A stretch of 64,000 bases of DNA from Theocolax elegans (GCA_026168455.1 CM047426.1:30563058-30627057); one strand, 5' to 3'. Positions 39,051 to 52,500 are shown, counted from the stretch's first letter. Made by a program: numbers and translations. Notes: generated by a model from the sequence alone, not told the origin.

Positions 39051-39640
39051 TTTTACACTCACATAATTAGCTCTCGTTAATGAACCAATTATTCGAGGCA
39101 GGAGGAACACGTACGAGCGTGTGTAAGCGTCTTTGAAATAAATACGCGCGAGCTGCAGACTCCGGGTGTATCGATTCGCGGGTTCCGAAGCGCATGTATG
39201 CGAATGCGAACACACACGTTGAAACACGTACGCACTGACGCACAAGCAGTCGCGTAGAGATAGAAGCGACTAGACGTCAGCGTTCGCTCAATGCAAATTG
39301 CTTAAACAGAGAGGCAACAGGGCGTCGTCGTATACGGGCTCGAGGATTCGCTGGCGCGCGTGCGTTTGTCAATGTCACCAGGCGGGAACGCGCGCATTTA
39401 CAGTACGCGGCTCGGCTGGCCTTCCCGTCTATGTGTACATCTACGTCTACGACCGTTAATAAACTTTCGAATAGTTGCCGGCACTCTGCCAAAGCGATAT
39501 CGCGTTCTCGTTCTCGTTCTCGTGTCGAATCATTTTCCCATAGACGCGCGGCTTACTCGTATATACGAGGATTTAGGTTTACGCGCGAGGCGCTCAACGC
39601 CGACCGACGGGGAACCATTCCAACCAAATTAACACACTCG
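39051..39640. other. GC-rich block in intron
   Basis: CpG-dense DNA with frequent CGCGCG and ACGTAC strings and a (TTCTCG)3 hexamer repeat at 39503-39523. Overlapping open frames on both strands (39277-39694) reflect low stop density and show no known domain. Confidence 0.4.
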
Positions 39641-41640
39641 CGATCAACAGGAATACCGATATTTTTTACATTTAAGGAAGTATTTGTGTTTTAGTTTATC
39701 AAACTCATCAATTTGTTTCTTGAAGATTTATACTGTATTAAACATCAAATGTAATGGACAAACATAAATTAAAAGTTGATTGTGTACAAAAAGTAATAAT
39801 TGATTTTTTGATCATATACTTATATGTTTCTCTATATCGTACTCTTTTAGATTATTTCAAATATAAGTTGTTCTATGACCTGAGTGATTATTATACTCAA
39901 TTATATTATAATAACATTGTCTCACACATTTAGATTAACTCTATAAAAATAATTCGTAAAGTATGATTTCCAAGTAATTCATAAGAAGATCAGTTGATAA
40001 TAACTCGCGAGATTTTTTAAAATTTTACATTTACTATAAAGGATAATAATCTATCGCTATTAAACTGATAAAAAACATTCGAATAATCCATGCGGCTTAC
40101 TCGATGATTTACTTCACTCTGACGTATTAATAAAATTTAGTTTAGCAAATTGATTTTGAGATCTAAAATTGTCAGACGTAGCATAAGTTGTTGTTACTCT
40201 AAAAACTCTAGATAATTGACGTAAAGTAATTTATCGAAGATTAATACAACGATTTCTATTTGCTATTAAAAGGAAAATATTGAATTTACGATAAATGATT
40301 CTCAGGAAAGAACTTCTTGAATATTTTTACTGCTTGTCAGTTAAAAAGGAATAAAAATATATTCAGAAGAGCGGCGAAAATTTGAAAAGTAAAACTGTAA
40401 AAACGGTCGTCTCTAGAAATCTTTGGGGAATACGCGTCAGGTCGGTCCCATGATACTTTTGCACAACGTGAAACATTAGGTGAATGATTTCGCACCTGCC
40501 ACGGGCAATACGTGTAATTTATATCTGAGGTACAACGATGGTAGAGTTGTATGCCAACGATGACGGGAGGGCGTGAAAATCAATTAATTTTAATTAATGC
40601 AATCGATTTGCAAGTACGTGTACCCTCGTGAGCGCGCGTCAACATTCGTCCCCAGGCGTAAACCCACCCACTTAATTCACCGATATTTCGAGAAGGGAGG
40701 AAACGGTAGGAAATACGGCTAATAACTAGTCCAAGTGTTTGCTGCTTTTGCGCGCGTACCGTCAGTAAAATTTGCCTTGAGCATTTGTTTAATAAACATT
40801 GACCCGATACGCTTAGCATCTTGCCGATACAAACTTGAAACTGATCTGCCTGAAAAATATTTCAATTGTGCCTTACTAATTATAGGACCAATCGCGTGGA
40901 TCTGTAGATATAGTGAAATAAAAATTAGCGCATTTAGAGATATATTTGAACGTGCGTATTAAATATAGGTATATGTTTACATTAATTATAAAATAGTTGA
41001 TACTCAAGTTGATTGAATCAAGAGCTAACGAAATTATTAGTTTTGGGAACTCAATTCGACGGGTATATAATTAAATCTATCAACTATATAACAACTCGTG
41101 CGGAAACAATAACCATAAAACGTTAGTACTCATGCATAAATGTAATAGCTAATACCGACGATTTCACGTATATCCAGAACTACTAGATCATTTTCAGTCA
41201 TGTACACACATATAAGCACGGCCGCGCATACACGTTACTCTACCCCTGTGGAAAGTTCGACGGCCTTACTGGCGTCAACAAAATATACACAACAATATTT
41301 GAAGCGACTTCAAAACTCTGTATTAATCAGCAGCTTGTTTACAAAATCAAGTCGTAGAATATTTAGTCATTTAAAAAAGTGTTTTCGATCCACGTTTAAT
41401 AATAATTGATAATACACTACTATAGAATAAATGCAATCATTTGATATAAGGCATAAGCTGTAAAATCTGGTAATAAATGCAAACACTAGACAGAACTCAA
41501 ATGATTGACCTAGCAAAGGTGAATTCACGCGCGTTGTTGTCGCTCCTTTACAGTAAATAATTGTCCATACGCAATAGGTACGAGAATGGCGAAGCAGGTT
41601 TGCAGAGTACCGAAATGACAAACACCCGCAACACCATCCA
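39641..41640. other. Intron segment, mostly AT-rich
   Basis: AT-rich, with GC-richer patches near 40430-40800 and 41210-41290. No supported gene. Confidence 0.55.
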
Positions 41641-43220
41641 GCCGCAAGTCAAGGGACGCAAACGCGCATACCAAGGAGAATGTTAATGTCTCTCACCAAC
41701 GGGTAGTCAATAACAAAATCTGTCGCGTCTCTTTGATAACGGTTGAAATTGACGGTAAAGGTCTTTTATTTTTGTGACCATTTATTCTCGAACCTTCGTT
41801 AAACCAGCGAGTTTGTTTGCTTTGGAACGTCGCGTGGGGCGTTTCATTGAGGATGGTATAATAGGATTACATGAAGAATTACTACTGCATCGCCGGAGAT
41901 GACGATGACGAGCAGCGCTTCTACGACAGGCGAAAGATGGAGGGTGCGCCGTCGTAACTTTAACAGATTTGGGGAGGTAGAGAGAAACTCGACGCGATGA
42001 CTCAATGGTAATTAATGAACGCGTTCGAGAGGATGATTGAGAATATTGAGAGGTAATTTTATTTTATAAATTACAGGCTTATCGGGGTTTTTATTTTTAT
42101 TCTGTGGAGAAAAAATTACGGACATATTACGGTGGCATCAACATTTTTTCTTTAAAACATTTTACTGCAATCGTTGACTACATATATATAGTGTTAATTA
42201 AACCATCAAAGGAGACTAATAATTTTTTTATAAACATCAAATGAACTGCAGAATAAAATTTATATATGTATCAATATTTAAACATATGACTACTCTCAAT
42301 GCTTACGTTAATACTAACATATCCTGTACAATCCTACTGAATAGGAAAATTATTCTTTTATAGTGATTCACGATTTTATTTTCGAACAATATATACATCC
42401 ACACTCGTGTACGTAAAATCATTCCGGTCGGGTTTCTTATCTCACGCGTCTAAAGAGCACAGTTAATGTTTACCGAAAGATGAGAGAACTAAAAAGATAA
42501 AAGCTCTTGTTAGTAGACTCGTGGAAGCTCCAACGAAAGAGGGATAAAATCTTGAGATCGAAAAAAAGAAAGCGTCGGAAAGAGAGACAGGGACTGCGGA
42601 CAACGATAAAATAAAAATAAAGAGACGTAACGGAGCGAGCGAGAAAGCACAAGAAATTGTGTAACATCAGCTCTTCCCTTAACTAAGAGGATATGTAGGA
42701 GGTGGAAAAGGCTGTTGGGTCACTTTCACGCAACTTAAAAAGGTCTTCCTATCTCACTCATTCTCTATATCTTAGTCTTGTTTTTGGAAATTGAACGACA
42801 AGGGCAGTCCGGGTGTGCACAGGCGTAAAAGTAGGAAAACCACTCCCCAGCGACTAAACATATCCGCGAGACCAACCGAAAAGCTCGAGCAGCTGTACCA
42901 AGAATTTTCCAGGGTGAAGTGAAAGCGAGGTGAAAGTGAAGCCGAAAACTTTCGAGTGCTGCGTTGTCTTCTCTTTTATCTTCTTCTCAGGGTGAGTAAA
43001 AAAGTTAACTTTTCCTGAATCGTTTTCGGTACAGGTCACGGAAAAAATGATGATGGGAGATATAGGAGGAGGATGACGACAAAGATCTCGTCATTAACGC
43101 TGCCCGTGCGAGTGACGCGAGCTTATCTGAGGGAAGTTTGCCCATTCTTTCTCTTACTCGAAGGTGATTCCTTTTTATCGCAAATGGCATCATCTCATTG
43201 AAATTTCTCTATGTTGCATC
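41641..43220. other. Intron segment, mixed composition
   Basis: GC-richer DNA at 41640-42050 and 42410-43190 is separated by AT-rich DNA. No recognised coding or RNA feature. Confidence 0.5.
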
Positions 43221-44080
43221 CCTTCGAGGGTCATACTTTTTCATAGATCGATCTTTACTTTCAAATAGATAAAGGACATCAAAATAAAATCAACTTATCT
43301 ATCAAGAAAATCAAGTCTTACACAGTTTGACTACTTTTAAATCTGTAGATATTTACATAAATTTTTTAAGTTTCATTGGCGATACAACCAATTAAAAATT
43401 ATACTTTTTTGTATATCTTACGTACGTTTAAAATTTCTTTTGTCACTTTTGAAATACTCAAACAATAAGTATTTGCATTCTACATCATATCTCGAGCGTT
43501 GTAATTAATAATCCTATTCATACATTGAGAATTATTAAACTAGTAAGGATGTTATATAATTGCCGTAAATACAATTTTAATATGACGCATTACTTAATAT
43601 TCTATATATAACAATTAGTAAGCTAAATTTAATGAGATTAGTTTCTAGTTTGATTTTTAAGTATTCGCGTAAAATAGTTTTAAGTACTGGTATTCGAATA
43701 AACAGTTTCAAAAACTAATAATCAAGTACTTAATCAAGAACTTTGTCTAACTTAATCCTAAATTACATTCCTTTAGTACAATAGTAAACAATTCAATGGA
43801 AACAACTCACATATCGATGGTACTACTCTTTTAAAAGTTGAATGCATAATTACCTGTAACAAAAAGAAAATTATATTTTAAAGAAGCTTTTCGAAAACGC
43901 AAATATATAAAATACTTAAATATATTAAATATACTGTTGCAAATCATGTACTCGTTACTTAAACATTGTTCGACATAACTCTTTAAAAATACGCAAGTCC
44001 TCGTGGAACATTGTTTTTAGAAGTATCCACTTTTCGATTATTGAATTAATTATTCGTCCTAGAGTAATTAAGCCTTAAGA
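43221..44080. other. AT-rich intron segment with a splice-acceptor-like site
   Basis: AT-rich DNA. On the minus strand a strong pyrimidine tract and CAG are followed directly by GTAATT; this is reported separately as a candidate recursive splice site. Confidence 0.5.
43846..43872 (-). promoter_or_regulatory. Candidate recursive splice site (zero-length exon)
   Basis: On the minus strand TTTTCTTTTTGTTACAG is followed by GTAATTATG, with the junction between 43854 and 43853. A good acceptor fused to a donor-like GT is the arrangement of recursive splice sites known from very long fly introns. The donor half (GTAATT) departs from the GTAAGT ideal, and one such match could arise by chance in 60 kb. 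Confidence 0.3.
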
Positions 44081-45455
44081 GTCGTCAAGAAAATAGGGCC
44101 GTGCAGTTTGTTATCGGCCATCATCGAGAAATAAGGTGTGAGCAGGCGTCCGTGTCAAGACGGTCGCCGTGACCTCGGAGAGGTTCTCTTACGAGGAGGC
44201 TTTGCTGAAATTGGCAATTAACCGGACCGTTTTGTTCTGAAAGGCAACTCTCCAATGTCCCAAGAAAAATCTGTCAGATTTACGAGGAAGCACGAATAAG
44301 AAAGAAAGAAAACTGAAGGAAGGGAAAGAAAGAAGAGAGAAAGAGAGACAGTGAGAGGTAATGGCTTGCACTTTGAGGCGGGATTGACAATAATCCGATA
44401 GGCCTAGATGTCTGGCCGCGGCACTTAGTGCGATTAAATCCGACGCGCTGACGCTTTGCTTTACCTCCACCTCGTTCCATTTTTATCTTGACTCCTTGTT
44501 TCCTTTTCTCTTTCTTTCCTTCCTTCTTTTTTTGTATATTCTCCACAACGATGAGATTCTGAGCCACACCTTACTTCCGTCCCATTATCGCTCTCTTCGT
44601 CTTTCACTCGGCTTTTTCGGTATTGATTATCCATATTGTATGTTCACATGCTTTAACAAGACTGTACCTATGCTATCTAACTTCCTTTTGTGCACAAATC
44701 TTAAAATAAATCCATCTATAATTCTAACAATAGAAAAAAAAGTCTTTGAATAAGTCAAGACAATTTTTTGCATTAATTATAAGTGTGCTTTGTCAACTGT
44801 ATTCACCTTAATTTGAGAGAAGGGGGCATTACAACATTATAACTCAAGAGTTCAGCTATTTTCGTTTATATGTTCAGAAAAATCCTAAGCGTAATTATTA
44901 CATCATACTGTATTCTTTTATAAAATTCGTGAAACATAGTTTCGTACGAAATAATGTTATTAATTTGTACACTTTATAATTAATGATTTACTTTCTTGGT
45001 AGAAAGTATATAAGTAAACATCAATTACTAATGAAACAAAAAATATTCAGTATTTTACTATTCTTGTATAAGCTTTTATAAAGTCTTGGGTAAACTAATA
45101 AAAAAAAGTATTCAAATTCCGCATAATTAAAAAATTAGTATCAACTACACGAAATTACAAAATTGCATCAATATTTTTAAAAAAGAAGTTGGATACATTA
45201 TGCAATTGAAGTCTCAAAAAGTCACGAAACTACGATAACTTCGTGAATGGTATACAGATGCAACAAAAACAAAGCTCGGAAAACAAACGAGTGTCACTAT
45301 TAAATTGAGAAACAGTTTCGAAGAGCAATCGAGCTGTACACAAATGCCGCCCCGAGGAAGAAATTCAAGAGTGACTTCATCGTAGTCTAGAAAAGCCACG
45401 TGCTATTCCACGAATCAAATCGGAGTTTATAATAAATTCGGGTGAAGGAGACAGT

Positions 45456-45501
<46 letters not shown>

Positions 45502-45760
45502 AAGTAAAAGCCTCGAGGGCAGAGAGTCTCGCACTCTAAATTAATTGCGCCTCGACGTGCTACAGATGGTGGGGATTACGTCATGAAAAGGGGGTTTGCA
45601 CGCGCAAACTCTCGAATGCGACTTCCGGACAAACGATCGGCTTTACCTTTGACGTCGACATCCGTCACAGTCGGTTCCGTTCCAGCGTTTCTGGTGACTT
45701 TCTAGTGTTCCTCTTCCCGTCCGTTGCATTCGTCCGCGTCACGCGATCTCACCGAAAACG
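44081..45760. other. Intron segment with purine tracts
   Basis: Purine-rich DNA at 44285-44355, pyrimidine-rich DNA at 44480-44540, AT-rich DNA at 44650-45180, a long GA microsatellite at 45459-45499, then CpG-bearing DNA. No gene is supported. Confidence 0.55.
45459..45499. repeat. (GA)n microsatellite
   Basis: About 20 uninterrupted GA units. Confidence 0.95.
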
Positions 45761-48060
45761 CTCACTTTCATACGCAAAGCTTCAAAATCCAGCAGTTCTT
45801 ACTTTTTAGATTTTATTTCTTTCTATCTGAAAGATTATGTACTTGCAAAGTTATTCTATGTAAACTACATTTTATATTAACTTTTAACATTCATAAAAAT
45901 GCTATAAAATTCACGTTATAAAAAATTGAATTGAAAGAGTTTTCAAAGTATAATGTGTATTCTAAAGTACCCGAGTTCATACAATGACGTAAAAAAAAGA
46001 TATTTTTTTTAATCGAAGAAGGCATCGACAATGACACGTGCAAATATGCGTAATAATATTACTCCTGCACGAGAAACAAAATGTAATTGAACAAACTGTC
46101 TGTTTAGCTGCAGATATATTATCGCGCATAAAATGTATCGGATAAGCACATCAGCTAGATATTATTGATATTATCGCAAAACTGATTGGGCAATAACAAG
46201 CTCATAACTCTACAATCAGTATTTTACTGCGGAGGGGGAAATACGGTAGCGACGGATAGCAATAGGCGCACCACTTTTCGAGTGTAATGAATAGGAAATT
46301 CCAAAACGCTGGCAGACGCGAGGGCTAGTCTCTCTTTTTCTCTTTGCAGAGGGTTATCGTCATTTCCGAATCGATTTCGGTAATTGAATAATCAATCTAA
46401 CCGAAGAGAAGGGTAGACGCGCACTACTTCCCATCCCTCCGGTGTAATTTCTGTCGATCGAGATTCAATTAAAAATTAATGACCGTCCGACCCTCGGTCG
46501 AGGGAGTAAGAGTGAGCTGAGCTTTCGTCGCGTGCTCCAAAACTCTTCTGGAGCCGTCGGTCTCTCGAATGCACGAGAAAGTCCTAGGGTTCTGGCGAGC
46601 GAGAGGGGGAGTCTACGTGAACGGGTTTTGCGCATAGTTTTGACGGGAAATGAAGACAGACGAGCCTCGACGGTTACAGGCCCATTAGACTTTTCACGAT
46701 GAAGCGGAGAGCAAGCCCAGCTACGGCATATTCGTACTACTTAAACTCTTCTCGACGAGGTTCTGCTAGCCAATTTCTCGCGGGCATTAAAAATTTAACG
46801 TACACCACTCGAAAACGCAGACATCTGGCCGCGTGCGTTTTAATCATGAGAAACGACTTTTATTCTTTCAGATTCTATATAAAATAACTACCCCTACCCT
46901 CGCGTTCTTCATTGTTAAAAATTACTCTTTAATTATTTCAATATAATGTTGCTCATTAATTTATAACCTACACTTCACTTAGGTTACTAACATAAACACT
47001 TAATTAATTTCTTAAAAAATATCTATGCCACGTTAAAGATCATTCTTTTTCGGTATTATATATAAATTAATTTTATCACGTATATTAACATGCATTGAAT
47101 TTTGTACTATTCATCTTAGTCTCGATTTTAGTTATGCAAAATAATAATAAAGCTTAATTAAAACACTTTTTAATAATATTTTTTTACATAAAAATGAACA
47201 AGTAAGTACTAATCTAATTTGCATTTTTAAAGGCTTATATATTTGTTGAAAGGTTTCGGTTTGAGAGCTGCCATGCATCAAATAAAGTTTTACAAATTAC
47301 GAATGATTTATCAAGGTTAACAATACAATAAATATGCTGTTGTAAGAATCAATCTCATTTGCCAAGAAATATTCATATTGTACTACTTTATTTTAAAGGT
47401 TTTTGACTTGGATAATATCTGTTTTCAGTAAGTCAATTATAGAGTCAGCGAAGAACTTGGTTGAAAGAAATCAATGAATTGACTAACGCGTGAAGAAGTA
47501 TATTTAAAATGAACAAAATCATGTCAGATGCACCTCTACACACCATTCATTTGCAGTATACTATATTATTTCATAGATTAATCATTATTAAAATTTAAAT
47601 AATGTATATGTTATGATATTACGAAATAATTTCTTAATATTTTTGAAAATATGAGTGTGTAAGGTATAATTTGGAATTATTATTTAAACGTTGGTATAAA
47701 TGTTATATTTAAAAGCAAATCATAAGAAGTACATTTAAATAATAACTTTAGCATTATATAAGCATTATATTCTAGTAATTAAATAAAAAAGCAAATTTTG
47801 TAAAATAAAACGATTGATTGTCATTTGATTATTAATTAAATTTAGATCGATCATAGTATTAAAACTTTGCATTAACATTAACCAATATAAAATGATAATA
47901 ATTCTAACTAAAAATATGAAGTCTAGGTTAAAGGAATAAAATGTAATATAATGTAGTTAAAAGGATTTAATTTGTGCGTTATTTAAAAGATGGTCGTAGA
48001 AAACACTAGTACGGTAAGATTAAAGTGTGCGTCAAGAAATAAAATTGTTTTTATTCCAAG
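45761..48060. other. Intron segment: GC-rich block in AT-rich DNA
   Basis: Positions about 46220-46890 form a CpG-bearing block; both flanks are AT-rich filler. A 62-codon frame at 46699-46887 has no recognisable homology. Confidence 0.5.
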
Positions 48061-49030
48061 CCACTTAGCTAGGAGATCTAAAACAAGCGGATTAAGTCGT
48101 TGGCTGGAGGTTCTCGAACCAACGATTAAAACGCGCTTCATTTAACGAGACGCAAAAATAGAGGTCGCGAAATTACCCCTCGAGTCGAAACCGTTGAAAC
48201 GTCCGAGAGAACGTTCCTCGTTTTTTGTTTCCGTTCTCTGCACCTCTTCCGCCCTCTCTCGCGCGTTGTCGATCCACCGTGGTAATGGAATTTTCAAGAT
48301 TTCCGCATTCGTGCGGTCAAGCGGTGCGGTTCTCGCGAAAATGCTTTTCAGTGGTACGCCAGTTCGGACCGCGCGTAAAAATATGTAAAGAGCTAGGGTT
48401 ACCTAGGAGATGGGGGATAATGCTTTTATATATTACTACGTGCAGAGAATTAACTTCGAGTTAACAACGGTACTGCGAGGGTGTGCGCGCGCGCGTGCGT
48501 GTGTGTGTGTGTGGATCTGCGTTAGTAGCGAGGGCGCGATCTGCGTTACAGGTACACTGGTACACTATGGTAACATGTGCTTCTAATCTCTCGGTATATC
48601 AGCCACGCGGTAATGGCATGGCCCAAACCGAACTGTTCTCCCGGGTGCTAAATCTTCGGTAAAATCTTCCGAGCGCAGGATCGTCCGCGTGTGTATATTA
48701 TGCAATATTCCTGCACACCCCTTCAGACTCCACGATATTCTCCCCGCTACCGTGAATTTATAAAGCCCCGATAATGTTTATTATCGATGCACGTTGAATT
48801 AATCTGCTTTTGCGCTTATAGTTAATCTTCGTTCCCGGGCAACCGGAGCTCGTTTACACGTGCACTCTGGAAAACGAATAGTTTTCGCTACGGTGAAAGA
48901 TAGTGTGCGGTATGCGCCCTACTATTTCGACGTTTCAATGCGGCTTTGGCAGGCTGTGTGGGTGTCTGATGTTACCCAATTACATGATTATAAATGCCGG
49001 TATTCGCCCACCGAGAACGCAGGAGGCAAA
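48061..49030. other. GC-rich block, candidate regulatory region
   Basis: About 950 bp of GC-richer DNA carries a CG/TG alternating repeat at 48479-48513. A palindrome at 48769-48786 (CGATAAT, loop GTTT, ATTATCG) contains a forkhead-like TGTTTATT core. No coding frame is supported. Confidence 0.4.
48479..48513. repeat. (GC)n(GT)n alternating repeat
   Basis: GTGTGCGCGCGCGCG passes into GT units, about 35 bp of alternating purine and pyrimidine. Confidence 0.85.
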
Positions 49031-49906
49031 ACGTAATTGCTACTAATGAATAATGAGTTAAACCCCTTTTAAGAATTAATATTACGCAATTATTTATCTA
49101 AATACCTCAAAATTTTGGTTTTATTCATTATTTATATCACTGTTTCGTTTAGTTAAATATTTTACCAGTTTTAACTTTCCAACTGCGATATTTTTGAATT
49201 TAGAATTTTATTTTTATTTCATCCTCCGAATTACAATAGTATTTACAGTATTTTAATAATTATTTAAAATTTTTGAAACATGCATATCCAATTATTGTAA
49301 CGTTTATACCAGAATTACTTAATTTAAATTCTACAATATAATTTATTAATAGAATTATTAATATAAGGTATAAATTAATCAACGCTTTTTCAATTTTCAA
49401 TTTATACTAAACATGTCGCAAATAAGACACGTCTATAGTCCAAATCATGTGGTTTTATAGAAAATGTCCGTATATGTAAATTTTTACGTATACCGGTATA
49501 TATTTTAATCTACTGTATCTACATCGCTCGTCTTGAGCATGTGGTTTTCTTTTCAATTTCCGAATTTGAAAAAAAATTTGTTATCGGATCTATAGATTTA
49601 CTTTTGTTTTATAGCCAATATACAATTATTAAAAAAATTATTTTTGAAATTTTTGAATTTTGCAGAAGATACCTTTTAATTATACGGACTTTGTATAGAG
49701 AATAATTAAATTAAAATAATTTAATCTTTCCTCCCGATTGAGTTTTTTAAATTATCTTTTTTAGTTTCCTAGTTAATAAAAAAACCTGATGATAACAATT
49801 GTGATTCGCCGTCCATTGTTAATTAACAAAGTTAAAAAAATTATTTTTCAATTTTTTGATGGCAACGTAGGTTTTTATTAATGTAAATAAATAAAAAAAC
49901 CATTTT
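49031..49906. other. AT-rich intron segment, nothing recognised
   Basis: AT-rich. Part of this could be further 3' Penelope-like sequence, but no match could be made. Confidence 0.5.
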
Positions 49907-49953
49907 TACGTTATGTGCAACGTTTCGCTCGCAAAATACGCCAATCTCTTCAG
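49907..49953 (-). ncRNA. Hammerhead-ribozyme-like motif of the Penelope-like element
   Basis: On the minus strand CTGAAGA (49953-49947) fits the hammerhead CUGANGA core. It is followed after 20 nt by GAAAC (49926-49922). ACGTT then pairs with AACGT across a 6-nt loop to form a short stem III, followed by A at the expected cleavage position. Short-stem hammerheads are known in Penelope-like elements. Stem II is only partly paired and stem I does not pair here, so this copy is likely degenerate. Confidence 0.45.
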
Positions 49954-50172
49954 GCTAAACAAAACAATATTTATTATTAAATTACACAATAATCAAACGA
50001 ATAATACAAAACTTTAATCAAATCAACAGAATGATAATTTACCTTATTAATCAGAGTTTAATCTCATCGTACTAAATGTATACAATCGTTTTCATCTATT
50101 TGTATACAAATCAGTGTCAAACAAGTACGTAATGTAAACACAGGTGACTAATCATAATTAAACCTTTTATTT

Positions 50173-50545
50173 TTAATTTCTTAGAAGACGGAAATAAGCT
50201 TTATTGTAAGAATATATATTGTCTTTCTTATTTATACTTTTAATTACTTTTAATATGCATAATTTCTGAAATAATACTTTTTTATAATTAAATTCCGTAT
50301 CTAAAATTGTAATATGTTTCCAATCAAATTGATGATTATACTTTAATTGACGCGCTCTAACCACCGAATCATCATTTTTATTATTTTTATGTTCGTTCAT
50401 TCGAATATTTACTGTTCTTTTTGTTTTACCAATAGGTATATGATGTTGGACAATGTTTACATTTAAATGGATAAACAACGTTATTATTGTCTAGAATCTT
50501 TATCCTCTTTTTTCCTAATTAAATAATTGAATTTAAACTTTTCGA
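50173..50545 (-). pseudogene. GIY-YIG endonuclease domain of a Penelope-like element (broken)
   Basis: The main frame (50173-50478, about 101 codons) shows IPIGKTKRTVNIRMNEH, HQFDWKHITILDTE and NYKKVLFQKLCILK. These match the order of conserved blocks in Penelope-like GIY-YIG domains: glycine-lysine-threonine, arginine, histidine, then FDW, ILD and E. The preceding VVYPFKCKHC block, which supplies the two cysteines of the family's metal-binding motif, is in a different frame, so a frameshift separates it from the rest near 50430-50450. The first tyrosine pair is therefore not contiguous with the body. In an intact element this domain nicks the target DNA before reverse transcription. The copy is probably inactive. 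Confidence 0.78.
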
Positions 50546-52500
50546 AATTAAGGGAATAGTTATAAAATTATATTTTCTGATAGGACATAGAAAGCTTTTA
50601 ATCTGTTAAAAAATGTTGGTTCATGGTAATAACAATCCCTATAGGTTTTCAGCTAAAAAGAATTGTAATTAATGATTTAATTGAGGATTATATATCCTAA
50701 AATAATTAGTAGCCTAAAAAAATTATGAGTATTCTACTTTGCGGGAAAGTATATTTTGGTGTGGAAAAAAATGAAATCAATATAGTATTTAAATTATGTG
50801 ATGCAAATTTTTACGTTGGATAAATTTATTATTATATTACATGTAGTAGCCATATATTGATTTCAAGCTATATGTTAGTGAATTGGCAGCAGTTTTTTTA
50901 TTTGATTATAATACTATTTGTAATTTCCTTTCTTTATAGTTTTAATTTTCACGATGAAATCAGCGTTTCATTTCTTGATTTTCGATTCGAAAACTTCGAA
51001 ACATGGTACAGAGAAAATTAGAACATTCGAAAACTCATATCGATCTTATCAAAATATTCTAATATTCAACAATCGGTAATTTATAAAATTGAGTTTTTAA
51101 ATAGTCGAGAATTTAGTAACGGTTAAGAGAAGAAATTAATGCTTGCATAATTTTCGATGATGATTCATTCGATTGATTCGTATATCGGCCAAGAGGTCTT
51201 GCGTTATAGTTGGAAATAGAGATAAGCATGCAAATCATTGATAAAGACGATGAGGGCTGTAGACCCGCGTAATTAAGTATACCTCTCGCAATTTGCTCGT
51301 ATCAAATTACAATGGATTAACATATTTTAACTCAGTTTTGCAAATTTAACCTTCTCTCTAAATAGTGTAAAAACCGAAGGTTTTTTCCTAGTGGCAGAGC
51401 CCGATGCATTAAACCCTCCCTTAGATTACAAAGCAGTATCCTCTCGGCTGGTAACGACCAAATCGAGATTGCGGTGTATATAAGGTTCGCAAGTGCTGAC
51501 ACTCTTGCAAAGAGCTAAGGGAGAGAAGTTCCTCTGTCCCAACGTCTCTGAACGAGGCAATTCCAACTAGTATCTTCAGACTCTTTGACGACGTATCCCT
51601 CTTTCTGAATAACGCGCGGTCAATGGGTTCTCCGCTCTTGGCGATCGTTATCTTACGAAACTCTCGCAAGTGCAAGCTAAATCGACGTCGTGATGCAGAT
51701 GAAGAGATTCCAAAGTGTATCCAAAAGAAAAAGAGGAAGAGAAGGAAAGACGAATAATTGTTTTCTAATATACATAGCTATTGAATGGATGTTATCTGTG
51801 AATATATATCGACATTTTGATTTGTTTACATAAAAAGTAATGCATGCGTTGAGAAAGAAATCAATATCGAAATTTTAATTAATACAATCAACGATAAATC
51901 AGGTTATAAGAAGGTAATTTAAATTTTCATTATTAGGCGAATAATCCTATATAAATCATGTTCATGAATTATACATTATCGTGAATTACCATATACATTA
52001 TCATCGCGGATAATAATGTACAATATCCAATGGCCTGTATGCTTTAAATTCATAAAATTTTCTTGAAAACGAAACACTGCAGTTATAAAGAAAGGTCAAG
52101 ATTTTCGCGTGCATGGGCATTATGTGGAGCACAAGAGGCATTTATTACTTCTGTAAAATTAGAAGGATCCGTTAAAGAATTACAATTAGAATCTACTATT
52201 TTAATTCTTTGAATTATCTTTCTAATTAAATACGTATAAAATGCCACGTTCGCCGACAAATCAACGGACCGACGCAACGGAGCGTAACGCACCCCCTCTT
52301 TTTCAAACAAAATGAGCGCGCACACCGAGGTTACCTTTCCACCCACAGTCTCCCTAGTTCGTAGGAACGCCGTTTTTCCTAACGAGAAAAGTGCGCGCCT
52401 TGTCATTTGTATGCAATCACCTGACCCACTGACATTCCAAGTGTACTTCGACACTACTTTCCTAATAGGATACATTCTGACTTTACTAAACTCTGATATT
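50546..52500. other. Intron segment, no gene recognised
   Basis: AT-rich to 51180. A GC-richer stretch lies at 51180-51740. AT-rich DNA follows, then a mildly GC-rich stretch at 52080-52480 with open frames on both strands lacking homology. Confidence 0.55.

Larger units (their letters stand above)
49907..50545 (-). mobile_element. Penelope-like retroelement, 3' fragment
   Basis: On the minus strand the fragment contains, in order, the cysteine-bearing start and body of a GIY-YIG-type endonuclease domain, a stop, and about 220 bp of 3' sequence ending in a hammerhead-like motif. The reverse transcriptase part expected upstream (higher coordinates) was not recognised, so the copy is 5'-truncated or decayed. 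It lies in the same orientation as the host gene. Confidence 0.75.

Noticed and set aside
52083..52475. 130-codon minus-strand frame overlapped by a plus-strand frame
   Set aside because: No known domain, and overlapping frames on both strands suggest composition rather than coding.
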